DNA from: Streptomyces cavernae
GTDB lineage: Bacteria > Actinomycetota > Actinomycetes > Streptomycetales > Streptomycetaceae
Length of the DNA: 64,000 bases
NCBI RefSeq assembly: GCF_004023625.1
Contig: NZ_RPDJ01000002.1
Span: 124,001-188,000, forward strand
Direction of reading: 5' to 3'
A program made the translations under genes and the position numbers. Every line of letters begins with the position of its first letter. Position 1 is the first letter of the stretch. The notes beneath the pieces were generated by a model that was not told the origin of the DNA, made no database searches, and saw only the letters and a list, made by a program, of their open reading frames with translations. Below are positions 36,989 to 45,772 of this stretch, in pieces.

Positions 36989-37030
36989 AGGGCGATCGTG
37001 TCCGCGGACAGCGCGGAACGGTCGCCCTCG
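36989..37030 (+). terminator. Terminator of tRNA-Ala copy 2
   Basis: GAGGGCGA pairs with TCGCCCTC, followed by gtggttttct. Compensating changes against copy 1 (G-C to A-T) keep the stem intact. Confidence 0.75.
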
Positions 37031-37085
37031 TGGTTTTCTCCGCGGGCCCGCGTCGTGCGTGGCGGGGGCGCGGCATGGTCGCGCA

Positions 37086-37125
37086 ATGAGGAGGGGCCGT
37101 CCCCGCTGGGACGGCCCCTCCTCAT
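37086..37125. terminator. Bidirectional terminator before the redox operon's 3' end
   Basis: A perfect 18-bp stem (37086-37103 with 37108-37125) surrounds the loop cgct. It separates the tRNA unit from the converging NuoF-like gene. Confidence 0.85.
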
Positions 37126-37184
37126 GTGACGTTCACTGCGCCCTCTGCGCTGTACCTGATGTGTGCAGCCCCGTGGTCCCGCGC

Positions 37185-38810
37185 TTAGCGTCCCCGTCCG
37201 CTGCCCAGGGCGCGGCGGCCACGCCCCTGCGGCAGGACCGGGAGGTTGTTGCTGCGCGACTGGCCGCGCTCCTGCACCTCCTCGATGCGCAGTGCCAGCG
37301 CCGGGCAACGGCGCACCGCGCGCAGCGCCTTGGCCTCCGCGAACCGCGGCACCTCGGCCTGGGCGACCGTCGGGAAGCCGTCCGCGCCCAGCTCGAAGAC
37401 CTCGGGGAGGAGGTCCGCGCAGAGCCCGTGGCCCCGGCACAGCGTCCAGTCCACGAAGATCTTCTGACGGCTGGGGCCCGACTCCTGCTGCGGCTGACCG
37501 CCCGGGAGGGCGTTGGGGGCCTCACCCGGCTCGAAGAGCGGCAGCACGCCCTCCACGGGCCGGCCGCAGCCGTTGCCGAGGACGTGCGCGGCCACGTCGT
37601 CCGTGAAGGCGGAGATCGTCGACTCGAGGAACATCGCGGAGCCGTCGGGGTGCGAGCACGCACCGCGCCGCTTCACGGCCTTGGAGACCTGCTTGAGTGC
37701 CTCCAGGGCGGCCGGGCCGCCGCCGTTGAGGATGTCCTCCATACCGCGCGCCGCGGCCGGCAGGCCGAGGTAGCAGGGCCCGCACTGGCCCGCGCTCTCC
37801 GCCGCCAGCCACTGCGCCACCCGCAGCGACTCGCCCAGCGGGCAGGTCTCCTGGCTGATCGGCAGGATCGCGCCGGCGCCGAGCGCGGCGCCGACCGCGG
37901 CCATCGAGTCACGGGACACGATCGTCTCGTTGACCGTCGCCGCGTCGATCCACTTTCCGTGGTAGCCGCCGGTGAGCACGCCCCCGGGCATCGGCGGGGC
38001 GCCGGCCAGCTGCAGGACGTAGCGCAGGGGCACACCGGTCGGGACCTCGATCACCATGGGGCGCGCGACGGCGCCGGAGACGGTGAGCATCACGGTGCCG
38101 GGCTCGTCGTAGAGGCCGGTGTTGCGGTAGCGCTCGGCGCCGATGCGGGCGGCGATCGCCAGCTGGGCGTAGGTCTCGGCGTTCGACAGCAGCGTCGGCG
38201 CACCGCCGACACCGCTCTGCGAGGCGCTGGTCTTGCGGCCGGGCGGGATCGGGGGCCCGCCGTCGATGGACCGGATCAGCGACGCCGCCGCCCCGGTCAC
38301 CATCCGGATCGGGTTGCGCTGCACACGCGCGCGGAGGGTCGAGCCACGGCGGTTGTCCAGGCCGCGCTCCGCGAGGGCGGCCTCCATCGACTTCTGGGTG
38401 GACTCACGTGTCACCCCGATCACCAGGGTGCGCGCACCCATCGCCTCCGCGGCGAGCAGGGCGCCGTCCAGGATCAGGTGCGGAGCGCGGTTGATCAGCA
38501 CCGTGTCCTTGCGGCAGGCCGGTTCGTCCTCGCTTCCGTTGACGACGACGACAGGGCGGATGCCCTGCCGGATGGCCGACTCCGCGACCGAACGGAGCTT
38601 CTTGGCGAAGGGGAAGCCCGCACCGCCGCGGCCCTTGAGGGAAATGGCTTCGGCGAGGCCGGCGAGCTGTTCGCCGCCCATGGGTTCGAGCGGCCCGTGC
38701 ACCTTGAGGTGCATGGGCAGGTCCAGCCGGTCGACCAGGTCGAAGCCCGACGTGAGCTGAGGAAGTCCGACGACGCGGACCTCAGGGACGTCGGGCAGGG
38801 CCTCGTTCAC
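37185..38810 (-). CDS. NuoF-like flavoprotein fused to a ferredoxin
   Basis: The 541-residue protein is related to NADH dehydrogenase subunit F. It shows the NADH/FMN-binding blocks (LKGRGGAGFPFAKKLRSV, VVVNGSEDEPACRKDT), an SLBB-like middle (GVLTGGYHGKWID) and a cluster-binding end (AGQCGPCYLGLPAA with a later CSHPDG), although the Cys spacing is not the usual CxxCxxC. From about residue 455 a small ferredoxin is attached (IFVDWTLCRGHGLCADLLPEVFELG, RRCPALAL), with three or four Cys as in 3Fe-4S ferredoxins. It overlaps the upstream membrane gene by 4 nt. The pair should pass electrons between NAD(P)H, FMN, iron-sulfur centres and membrane haem. Confidence 0.82.
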   Translation of the reverse strand: MNEALPDVPEVRVVGLPQLTSGFDLVDRLDLPMHLKVHGPLEPMGGEQLAGLAEAISLKGRGGAGFPFAKKLRSVAESAIRQGIRPVVVVNGSEDEPACRKDTVLINRAPHLILDGALLAAEAMGARTLVIGVTRESTQKSMEAALAERGLDNRRGSTLRARVQRNPIRMVTGAAASLIRSIDGGPPIPPGRKTSASQSGVGGAPTLLSNAETYAQLAIAARIGAERYRNTGLYDEPGTVMLTVSGAVARPMVIEVPTGVPLRYVLQLAGAPPMPGGVLTGGYHGKWIDAATVNETIVSRDSMAAVGAALGAGAILPISQETCPLGESLRVAQWLAAESAGQCGPCYLGLPAAARGMEDILNGGGPAALEALKQVSKAVKRRGACSHPDGSAMFLESTISAFTDDVAAHVLGNGCGRPVEGVLPLFEPGEAPNALPGGQPQQESGPSRQKIFVDWTLCRGHGLCADLLPEVFELGADGFPTVAQAEVPRFAEAKALRAVRRCPALALRIEEVQERGQSRSNNLPVLPQGRGRRALGSGRGR

Positions 38811-40192
38811 TTAAAGCCTCCGGAAGGCGCGTTCCAGGGTTCACCTGTGTTGGGCGCGTCGAAGGCACCCGGCCGTACTTCAGTCGTGGGACCGCTGTCG
38901 TACGTGTCGTTCGAGTTGTACGTACCGAAGGCAGCATTCGACTCACCGGTGTCGCGCACATCACTCAGATACGCCGCGGAGCCCTGGGAACCGTAGGCCG
39001 GGATGTTGTATCCGGTGTCGTTCATCGGGTCGTAGCTGCTGGGCGGCGCCTCGCCGACCGGGGGCGGGGAGGGGATGGGCCAGTTGCCCGACGTGCTGCC
39101 GGGGCCGTCGACGCGTGGCATCGACTGGGTGGGCTGCATGTCGGGCATCTGGAAACCGCCCGTGTCCTGGACGTTCGGCATCTGGAAGCTGCCGGTGTTC
39201 GAGCCGGCCGGCATCTGGAAGCCGCCGGTGTCCTGGGGGTTCGGCATCCGGAAACCGCCGGTGTCGGGGCCGCCCTGGTTGCTGTTGGTGGCGCGGTAGG
39301 CCGCCGCGAAACCGCCGGTGTCGGTCATCGCCGCACGCTGGGAGTCGAGCAGCGGCGACGAGCCCGACCGCCGGCCGGCGCCGGCCGGCTCCCCGAACGA
39401 GTCCCCGCCCCGGGGGCGAGAGCCGAAGCCCGGCAGCGAACCGGTGCCGCCGCCCGCCGCCGCGGCCGCGCGGGCCTCGATCGGCTTCTCGTAGACGGGC
39501 CCACGGCCTTCGCTGCCCAGAACCATCTGGATCCGCTGGGCGGCCCGGCGCTTGAACGGGGCGGGGGCGGCGCGCAGCAGCAGCGCCGCGATCACGCCGG
39601 CCAGGCAGAGGCCGTACAGGATCGTGAAGATCGGCTTGGCCTCGCGGCCCGCGTACAGGCCGTGGATCAGGGCCGCGCACCAGGCCGGGTAGGCCAGCAT
39701 GTGCATGGAGCGCCAGCGGTGGGCGACCGTCGCGTCGACGGCGAGGGCACTGCGCAGGGCGCCCGTGATCGCCGTGAAGATCATGAGCAAGCCGGCCACG
39801 GTGCCGAAGCCGATGAGCGCGCCCGCGCCCGTGACGCCGAGCCCGAACGGGATGAACACCGCGATCCACCCGACGTGGTCCAGCGCCAGCTTCGTGCTGA
39901 CGTGCAGCAGCAGGAACGCCACCGAGGAGACCGCGGTCGTCCGGTGGACCGCCTGTGCCACGATCCGCTGACGGGGGTTGAGGAACAGCCGGTCCGTCGC
40001 GACCAGGCCCCAGATGACGGAGCAGCTGAGGGACACCAGCGACAGCACTCCGGCGCCGAAGTTCAGAAACTCACGAACCGTGTCGCCTCCGAGGAGCACG
40101 ATCGCGGGTATGAGCAGCAGGACAGCAGCGGTCGCCAGGCCGTAGGCCGAGCGGCCCGGCTTGGGGAGCGAGCTGTTACTAAGACTTGTCAT
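38807..40192 (-). CDS. Ferric-reductase-like membrane cytochrome with repeat tail
   Basis: The start is ATG 40192 (MTSLSNSSLPKPGRSAYGL), with GGAG 9 nt upstream, giving 461 residues. The first 215 residues form about six transmembrane helices with paired His suited to b-type haem (QAVHRTTAVSSVAFLLLHV and HRWRSMHMLAYPAWCAALIHG), as in ferric reductase-like transmembrane domains. The C-terminal 240 residues are a low-complexity cytoplasmic tail with five copies of a TGGFQMP-type repeat. No FAD or NAD domain is fused, so the downstream NuoF-like protein probably supplies or receives electrons. Confidence 0.8.
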   Translation of the reverse strand: MTSLSNSSLPKPGRSAYGLATAAVLLLIPAIVLLGGDTVREFLNFGAGVLSLVSLSCSVIWGLVATDRLFLNPRQRIVAQAVHRTTAVSSVAFLLLHVSTKLALDHVGWIAVFIPFGLGVTGAGALIGFGTVAGLLMIFTAITGALRSALAVDATVAHRWRSMHMLAYPAWCAALIHGLYAGREAKPIFTILYGLCLAGVIAALLLRAAPAPFKRRAAQRIQMVLGSEGRGPVYEKPIEARAAAAAGGGTGSLPGFGSRPRGGDSFGEPAGAGRRSGSSPLLDSQRAAMTDTGGFAAAYRATNSNQGGPDTGGFRMPNPQDTGGFQMPAGSNTGSFQMPNVQDTGGFQMPDMQPTQSMPRVDGPGSTSGNWPIPSPPPVGEAPPSSYDPMNDTGYNIPAYGSQGSAAYLSDVRDTGESNAAFGTYNSNDTYDSGPTTEVRPGAFDAPNTGEPWNAPSGGFK

Positions 40193-40235
40193 GGGGGGCG
40201 ACTCCGAACAGTTCGGGAAAGCGGTCCCGTGCCGC

Positions 40236-40267
40236 ACTCTAGGTCGAGTCCATACCAAGAGGTATGG
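40236..40267 (-). promoter_or_regulatory. Promoter and operator-like palindrome of the redox operon
   Basis: CCATACC-aaga-GGTATGG (40250-40267) has perfect 7-bp arms and overlaps the expected -35 region. TAGAGT on the minus strand (40236-40241) is the -10. A repressor bound at the palindrome would block the promoter. A second dyad, GTTAC-gcgaa-GTAAC, lies at 40330-40344. Confidence 0.5.
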
Positions 40268-40462
40268 GGTTTGAGTTATTGCGTCGTTATCAAGGGGCTA
40301 AGTGATCCTTATGGTGTCCCTTAGGGGGTGTTACGCGAAGTAACCTTTGGCCTCTGGTCAGCCTCGTGGGGGGTCTGTGAAGCTCCGGAGGGCGTCATGT
40401 GAGTGTGGCACGCCGTGCCGGGTGCCTCGGAAAGCCCGTCGCAGGGCGCTCGACGGCTGCGG

Positions 40463-40468
40463 TACCCT
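40463..40468 (+). promoter_or_regulatory. -10 box of the leuS leader
   Basis: TACCCT is followed by 6 nt and the leader peptide ATG (40475), so transcription probably begins at that ATG. Confidence 0.55.
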
Positions 40469-40474
40469 GACGCC

Positions 40475-40513
40475 ATGCGTGCCGTACGCCTTCTGCTTAG
40501 CGAGCCGCGCTGA
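40475..40513 (+). CDS. leuS leader peptide MRAVRLLLSEPR
   Basis: This 12-residue ORF has three consecutive leucines (CTT CTG CTT) and lies immediately after a leaderless -10 box. CTT is rare in such GC-rich genomes, so these codons would slow ribosomes sensitively when charged leucyl-tRNA is short. A hairpin, an alternative stem and an intrinsic terminator follow before leuS. The layout is that of a ribosome-mediated attenuator, with the leucine codons matching the product of the regulated gene. Confidence 0.75.
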   Translation: MRAVRLLLSEPR

Positions 40514-40519
40514 TCAGTC

Positions 40520-40580
40520 CCGGCCACACGATCCGTGGCCGGAATCGGCGCGGCGTCCCCTCCTGTGTGAGGGGATTTTT
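40520..40580 (+). terminator. leuS attenuator: pause hairpin and terminator
   Basis: The first hairpin is a perfect 8-bp stem CCGGCCAC/GTGGCCGG (40520-40527 with 40535-40542). The terminator is CCCCTC-ctgtgt-GAGGGG (40557-40574) followed by attttt. Between them GCCG-gaat-CGGC offers an alternative pairing that overlaps the first stem. The terminator lies 48 nt before the leuS start codon, so read-through is required for leuS expression from this promoter. Confidence 0.75.
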
Positions 40581-40627
40581 CATTTCCGAAGCCGCTGGCA
40601 GAGACGATCACTGGAGCTTTGAGGATC

Positions 40628-43516
40628 ATGAGCGAGACGAACCCCGCTGCCGCCGCCGCTGTCGCGGCGGAGGCCGCGCCGCACCGCTACACGGCCGCCA
40701 TGGCGGCCGAGATCGAGGCACGCTGGCAGGACTTCTGGGACGCCGAGGGCACCTACGCTGCGCCCAACCCGACCGGCGACCTGGCCGGTGACCCGGAGGT
40801 CGCCGCCCGTCCCAAGAAGTTCATCATGGACATGTTCCCGTACCCCTCGGGTGCGGGCCTGCACGTCGGTCACCCCCTGGGCTACATCGCGACGGACGTG
40901 TTCGCCCGGTTCCAGCGCATGACCGGCCACAACGTCCTGCACACCCTGGGCTTCGACGCCTTCGGCCTGCCCGCCGAGCAGTACGCCGTGCAGACCGGCA
41001 CGCACCCGCGCGTGTCCACCGAGGCCAACATCGTGAACATGACCGCCCAGCTGCGCCGGCTGGGCCTGGGCCACGACAAGCGCCGGTCGTTCGCCACGAT
41101 CGACCCGGACTACTACAAGTGGACCCAGTGGATCTTCCTGCAAATCTTCAACTCCTGGTACGACGAGGAGGCGGACCGGGCCCGCCCGATCGCCGACCTG
41201 GTCGCCAAGTTCGAGGCCGGTGAGCGCGCCGTACCGGGCACGACGCGCGCGTGGCACGAGCTGAGCCCCGCCGAACGTGCCGACGTGCTGGGCGAGTTCC
41301 GGCTGGCCTACGCCTCCGACGCGCCGGTCAACTGGTGCCCCGGCCTGGGCACCGTGCTGGCCAACGAGGAGGTCACGGCGGACGGCCGCTCCGAGCGCGG
41401 CAACTACCCCGTCTTCAAGGCCAAGCTGCGCCAGTGGAACATGCGCATCACCGCCTACGCGGACCGGCTGCTGCGCGACCTGGAGGAGCTGGACTGGCCC
41501 GAGGCGATCAAGCTGCAGCAGCGCAACTGGATCGGCCGCTCCGAGGGCGCCCGCGTCGACTTCCCCATCGACGGCGAGCGCATCACGGTCTTCACCACGC
41601 GCCCGGACACTCTGTTCGGCGCGACCTACATGGTGCTGGCGCCCGAGCACCCGCTGGTCGAGAAGTTCACCCCGGCCGCCTGGCCGGAGGGCACCCACGA
41701 GGTGTGGACCGGCGGCCACGTCACCCCCGCCGAGGCCGTCTCCGCCTATCGCGCCCAGGCCGCCTCGAAGTCCGACGTCGAGCGGCAGGCCGAGGCCAAG
41801 GACAAGACCGGCGTCTTCATCGGCGCGTACGCCACCAACCCGGTCAACGGCGACCAGATCCCGGTCTTCATCGCCGACTACGTACTGATGGGCTACGGCA
41901 CCGGCGCGATCATGGCCGTCCCGGCGGGCGACCAGCGCGACTTCGAGTTCGCGCGCGCCTTCGAGCTGCCGATCCACTGCATCGTCGAACCGACCGACGG
42001 CCGGGGCACCGACACGTCGACGTGGGAGGAAGCCTTCGCGTCGTACGACGCCAAGATCATCAACTCCTCCAACGACGACATCTCGCTGGACGGACTGCCT
42101 GTCGCCGAGGCCAAGGCCCGCATCACCGAGTGGCTGGAACGCAAGGGCATCGGTGAGGGCACCGTCAACTTCCGGCTGCGTGACTGGCTGTTCAGCCGTC
42201 AGCGCTACTGGGGCGAGCCGTTCCCGATCGTCTACGACGAGGACGGCGTCGCCCACGCGCTGCCCGAGTCGATGCTGCCCCTGGAACTGCCCGAGGTCGA
42301 GGACTACTCGCCGCGCACCTTCGACCCGGACGACGCCGACACCGAGCCCGAGACCCCGCTGTCGCGCAACGAGGAGTGGGTCAACGTCACGCTGGACCTG
42401 GGTGACGGCCGTGGACCGCGCCCGTACCGGCGCGAGACCAACACCATGCCCAACTGGGCCGGTTCCTGCTGGTACGAGCTGCGCTACCTGGACCCGCACA
42501 ACGAGCACAAGCTGGTCGACCCGGAGATCGAGCAGTACTGGATGGGCCCGCGCGAGGGGCAGCCGCACGGCGGCGTCGACCTGTACGTGGGCGGCGCCGA
42601 GCACGCCGTGCTGCACCTGCTGTACGCGCGCTTCTGGTCCAAGGTCCTGTACGACCTGGGACACGTCTCGTCCACCGAGCCGTTCCACAAGCTGTTCAAC
42701 CAGGGCATGATCCAGGCCTACGTCTACCGGGACAGCCGGGGCATCGCGGTGCCCGCCGCCGAGGTGGAGGAGCGTGACGGCGCGTACTACTACCAGGGCG
42801 AGAAGGTCTCCCGGCTGCTGGGCAAGATGGGCAAGTCCCTGAAGAACGCGGTCACTCCGGACGAGATCTGCGCCGAGTACGGGGCCGACACGCTGCGCCT
42901 GTACGAGATGGCGATGGGGCCGCTGGACGTCTCCCGGCCGTGGGACACGCGCGCGGTGGTGGGCCAGTTCCGGCTGCTGCAGCGGCTGTGGCGCAATGTG
43001 GTCGACGAGGCGACGGGCGAGGTCACGGTCGTCGACGCGGAGCCGGACGAGGCGACGCTGCGTGCCCTGCACAAGGCCGTCGACGGCGTCCGCCAGGACC
43101 TGGAGGGGCTGCGCTTCAACACCGCCATCGCCAAGGTCACCGAACTGAACAACCACCTGACCAAGGCGGGCAACCCCGTGCCGCGGTCGGTCGCGGAGCC
43201 GCTGGTGCTGCTGGTCGCGCCGCTGGCACCGCACATCGCCGAGGAACTGTGGCGCAGGCTGGGCCACACCGACTCGGTCGTCCACCAGGACTTCCCGGTC
43301 GCCGACCCCGCGTACGTCGTGGACGAGGCCGTGACCTGCGTCGTCCAGATCAAGGGCAAGGTCAAGGCGCGGCTGGAGGTGCCGCCGTCCATCTCGGAGG
43401 AGGAGCTGGAGAAGGTGGCACTGGGCGACGAGAAGGTCGTCGCGGCGCTGGACGGCGCGGCGATCCGGAAGGTGATCGTGCGGGCGCCGAAGCTGGTGAA
43501 CATCGTCACGGCGTAG
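40628..43516 (+). CDS. leuS: Leucyl-tRNA synthetase
   Basis: This 962-residue class I synthetase charges tRNA-Leu. The start is ATG 40628 ([21 protein letters not shown]), with GGAG and GAGG upstream. The HIGH motif appears as LHVGH near residue 78. The CP1 editing domain holds [11 protein letters not shown] and the [12 protein letters not shown] block. The catalytic loop is KMGKS near residue 734, a common bacterial variant of KMSKS. The anticodon-binding and C-terminal domains end in [10 protein letters not shown]. It is transcribed through its own attenuator and ends in a strong hairpin. Confidence 0.98.
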   Translation: MSETNPAAAAAVAAEAAPHRYTAAMAAEIEARWQDFWDAEGTYAAPNPTGDLAGDPEVAARPKKFIMDMFPYPSGAGLHVGHPLGYIATDVFARFQRMTGHNVLHTLGFDAFGLPAEQYAVQTGTHPRVSTEANIVNMTAQLRRLGLGHDKRRSFATIDPDYYKWTQWIFLQIFNSWYDEEADRARPIADLVAKFEAGERAVPGTTRAWHELSPAERADVLGEFRLAYASDAPVNWCPGLGTVLANEEVTADGRSERGNYPVFKAKLRQWNMRITAYADRLLRDLEELDWPEAIKLQQRNWIGRSEGARVDFPIDGERITVFTTRPDTLFGATYMVLAPEHPLVEKFTPAAWPEGTHEVWTGGHVTPAEAVSAYRAQAASKSDVERQAEAKDKTGVFIGAYATNPVNGDQIPVFIADYVLMGYGTGAIMAVPAGDQRDFEFARAFELPIHCIVEPTDGRGTDTSTWEEAFASYDAKIINSSNDDISLDGLPVAEAKARITEWLERKGIGEGTVNFRLRDWLFSRQRYWGEPFPIVYDEDGVAHALPESMLPLELPEVEDYSPRTFDPDDADTEPETPLSRNEEWVNVTLDLGDGRGPRPYRRETNTMPNWAGSCWYELRYLDPHNEHKLVDPEIEQYWMGPREGQPHGGVDLYVGGAEHAVLHLLYARFWSKVLYDLGHVSSTEPFHKLFNQGMIQAYVYRDSRGIAVPAAEVEERDGAYYYQGEKVSRLLGKMGKSLKNAVTPDEICAEYGADTLRLYEMAMGPLDVSRPWDTRAVVGQFRLLQRLWRNVVDEATGEVTVVDAEPDEATLRALHKAVDGVRQDLEGLRFNTAIAKVTELNNHLTKAGNPVPRSVAEPLVLLVAPLAPHIAEELWRRLGHTDSVVHQDFPVADPAYVVDEAVTCVVQIKGKVKARLEVPPSISEEELEKVALGDEKVVAALDGAAIRKVIVRAPKLVNIVTA

Positions 43517-43602
43517 CCCCGGCGGGTGCGTACGGATGTGCGCACCCCCAGGTTCACGCAGGCTGCCGCGGGAACCCCTACGGGGCGCCTCAGGGTTCGG
43601 TA

Positions 43603-43643
43603 CGGGCAGGTTCCGGGTTCCTCTGGAACCCGGAACCTGCCCG
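43603..43643 (+). terminator. leuS terminator
   Basis: A perfect 18-bp stem (43603-43620 with 43626-43643) surrounds the loop ctctg. Confidence 0.85.
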
Positions 43644-43699
43644 CTGCGTTTACCGTGGAAGAGCGGCTGAGGAGCCGTGGTCGGCCCGAGGAGGAGCGT

Positions 43700-44455
43700 G
43701 TGGAAGCCGTAGCCGTAGTCTTCGTCCTGCTCTTCTTGCTCTTCGTGGTCATCGGCGCGTACGCGACGGTCAAGGCGGTGGGCGCGGCCAAGCGCGGCGT
43801 CGACCGCACGATCAACCAGGCGCGTCGCACGGTCGAGGACACCACGTTGCGTGCCAAGACCCTCGCCCAGCCCGGCCCCCTGGGCGAGCTCGCCCAGCTC
43901 CGGCTGAAGTTGCGCACCTCCATGCGTGCCACCCAGGAAGCCCTGGCCGCGGGTGCCGGCGATGACGAGTCCCTGAAGGAGTCGATCGGCCTCTTCGAGC
44001 GTCTCAGCGCGCACGGTCACGAGCTGGACGCGGAGCTGAAGCGCCTGGAGAGCGAACCGAACCGGGCCAGGCTCGCCGAGCGCCTCCCCGGGTTGCGCGA
44101 GCGCACCGAGCGGATCACCTCGTCCGCGGACTCGTTGCGCTGGGCCGCCCGCGACCGCGCCCGTCACTTCGCCGACGACGAACTGGACGCCCTGAGCGCA
44201 CAGATCGACGTGGAGGCCGGGGCGCTGCGTCACTGGACCACCGAACCGATGGCACCGCGTGCCGCGGCCGGAGGGACCCCACCGCACCCGTGGCCCGAGG
44301 CGCCCGCCGCCGAAGCGGCGGCCTCCGGGCAGACCTGGCCGGAGACCCCCGAGTCCCGCACGGCCGAGGAGCCCACCCGACCCGCCATCACCCCGCCCGG
44401 CCCGCGGCCCACTTACCCCTGGCAGAAGAAGACCCGCCCCGAGAGCACGACTTGA
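43700..44455 (+). CDS. Single-TM coiled-coil protein, function unknown
   Basis: GTG 43700 has GAGGAGG just upstream and gives 251 residues. It begins with a transmembrane helix (VEAVAVVFVLLFLLFVVIGAYATV). A basic helix follows (KRGVDRTINQARRTVEDTTLRAKTLA), and then a long helical coiled-coil region to about residue 175 (SIGLFERLSAHGHELDAELKRLESE). The last 75 residues are Pro/Thr/Glu-rich and end in TYPWQKKTRPEST. The family is not recognised. An N-terminal anchor with a cytoplasmic coiled coil suits a scaffold or a membrane-tethered partner. A possible -10 (TACCGT) lies near 43651. Confidence 0.8.
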   Translation: MEAVAVVFVLLFLLFVVIGAYATVKAVGAAKRGVDRTINQARRTVEDTTLRAKTLAQPGPLGELAQLRLKLRTSMRATQEALAAGAGDDESLKESIGLFERLSAHGHELDAELKRLESEPNRARLAERLPGLRERTERITSSADSLRWAARDRARHFADDELDALSAQIDVEAGALRHWTTEPMAPRAAAGGTPPHPWPEAPAAEAAASGQTWPETPESRTAEEPTRPAITPPGPRPTYPWQKKTRPESTT

Positions 44456-44538
44456 TCGCGACCTGAAGCCGACGATCCACCCGCAGGTGGCAGGGGCTGG
44501 GCTGCCGTCAGGCCGTTCCGGGCGGTAACCTCCAGCTC

Positions 44539-45384
44539 ATGTCCCGCCATGTCGCGATCGTCACCGATTCAACGGCCTACCTGCCGCCCCGGACGATGGA
44601 GCGCCACGGCATCACCTCGGTGCCCCTGACCGTGGTCCTCGGCGACCGGGCGCTCGAAGAGGGCACCGAGATCTCCGCCCGTTCCCTGGCCCAGGCCCTG
44701 CAGAAACGGCGACCCGTCACAACTTCCCGGCCCAGCCCGGAACTCTTCGCGGAGACCTACCGCAGGGTCGCCGAGTCGGGCGTCGACAGCATCGTCTCGC
44801 TGCATCTGTCGGCCGAGTTCTCCGGGACGTACGACGCGGCGGTGCTGGCGGCGCGTGAAGCATCCGTCCCCGTACGCGTGGTGGACACCGGGATGGTCGC
44901 GATGGCGCTCGGGTTCTGTGCGCTCGCCGCGGCCGAGACGGCGGACGCGGGCGGCACGGTGGATGAGGCGGTGACCGCCGCCGAGAAGCGGGCCGCCTGC
45001 ACCTCCACGTACTTCTACGTCGACACGCTCGACTATCTGCGCCGCGGTGGCCGGATCGGCGCCGCGCAGGCCCTGCTGGGCTCGGCGCTCGCCGTGAAGC
45101 CGCTGCTGCAGCTGGACGGCGGCCGTATCGAACTGCTGGAGAAGGTGCGCACGGCGTCCAAGGCCATCGCCCGCCTGGAGGAGATCGTGGCGGAGCGGGC
45201 CGGCACGGCGCAGGTCGACATCGCGGTGCACCATCTGGCGGCGCCTGAGCGGGCGGACGCGCTGGCGGAGCGGTTGCGCGAGCGGGTGCCGGGGCTTGCG
45301 GAGCTGCATGTGAGCGAGGTCGGAGCCGTGATCGGGGCGCACACCGGTCCGGGACTGCTGGGGGCCGTTGTCTCTCCGCGGTGA
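44539..45384 (+). CDS. DegV-family fatty acid-binding protein
   Basis: The 281-residue protein has the DegV N-terminus VAIVTDSTAYLPPRTMERHGI, the central TSRPSPELFAETY and LSAEFSGTYDAAVLA blocks, and VVDTGMVAMALG. Family members bind long-chain fatty acids in a two-domain cleft; FakB proteins hand them to a kinase. TAACCT lies 7 nt before ATG, so the mRNA is probably leaderless. The stop codon TGA falls in the first unit of a 35-bp tandem repeat. Confidence 0.93.
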   Translation: MSRHVAIVTDSTAYLPPRTMERHGITSVPLTVVLGDRALEEGTEISARSLAQALQKRRPVTTSRPSPELFAETYRRVAESGVDSIVSLHLSAEFSGTYDAAVLAAREASVPVRVVDTGMVAMALGFCALAAAETADAGGTVDEAVTAAEKRAACTSTYFYVDTLDYLRRGGRIGAAQALLGSALAVKPLLQLDGGRIELLEKVRTASKAIARLEEIVAERAGTAQVDIAVHHLAAPERADALAERLRERVPGLAELHVSEVGAVIGAHTGPGLLGAVVSPR

Positions 45385-45625
45385 ACGCCGGTCGCCGGGG
45401 CGCAGGCCCGCTTCGGTGAACGCCGGTCGCCGGGGCGCAGGCCCACTTCGGTGAACGCCGGTCGCCGGGGCGCAGGCCCACTTCGGTGAACGCCGGTCGC
45501 CGGGGCGCAGGCCCGCTTCGGTGAACGCCGGTCGCCGGGGCGCAGGCCCGCTTCGGTGAACGCCGGTCGCCGGGGCGCAGGCCCGCTTCGGTGAACGCCG
45601 GTCGCCGGGGCGCAGGCCCGCCCCG
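45381..45625. repeat. Seven-copy 35-bp tandem repeat after degV
   Basis: The unit gtgaacgccggtcgccgggg + cgcaggcccgcttcg repeats with starts at 45381, 45416, 45451, 45486, 45521, 45556 and 45591. Copies differ only at gcccgc/gcccac and in the last unit. There are no spacers between units. Each contains ccggtcgccgg, which can fold into a small hairpin. The array begins at the degV stop codon. Confidence 0.95.
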
Positions 45626-45772
45626 GAGTGAGGTATCTCTCGGTGATCTTTCTCTCACTGCCGGGTTGTGACGGCGACATGGTGGCGGCCGGCTGAGCGC
45701 TCACTCGTACGGGTGGCGGAGTTATTCACAACTGGGCGGTTATCCCCGGGAATCAATCAAGATCATCGCGAG
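45626..45772. other. Gap between the 35-bp repeat and comEA
   Basis: No gene is seen. TTATTCACA at 45722 matches a DnaA-box consensus, followed by ttatccccg, but a single site is not an origin. The comEA promoter is not obvious. Confidence 0.4.

Noticed and set aside
35692..37030. Integrated genetic element between the tRNA copies
   Set aside because: There is no integrase, replication gene or att-like core beyond the tRNA duplication. The interval is kept only as a duplication of interest.
40580..44287. Long antisense ORF over leuS and the next gene
   Set aside because: It crosses two clear genes and two hairpins, and its translation shows only Val/Leu/Gly/Asp-rich shadow composition.
45381..45625. 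CRISPR-like array
   Set aside because: The 35-bp units are directly adjacent with no unique spacers, and there are no cas genes, so this is an ordinary tandem repeat.
45722..45760. DnaA box-like TTATTCACA as an origin
   Set aside because: It is a single site with no dnaA/dnaN genes or box cluster, so it is most likely chance.
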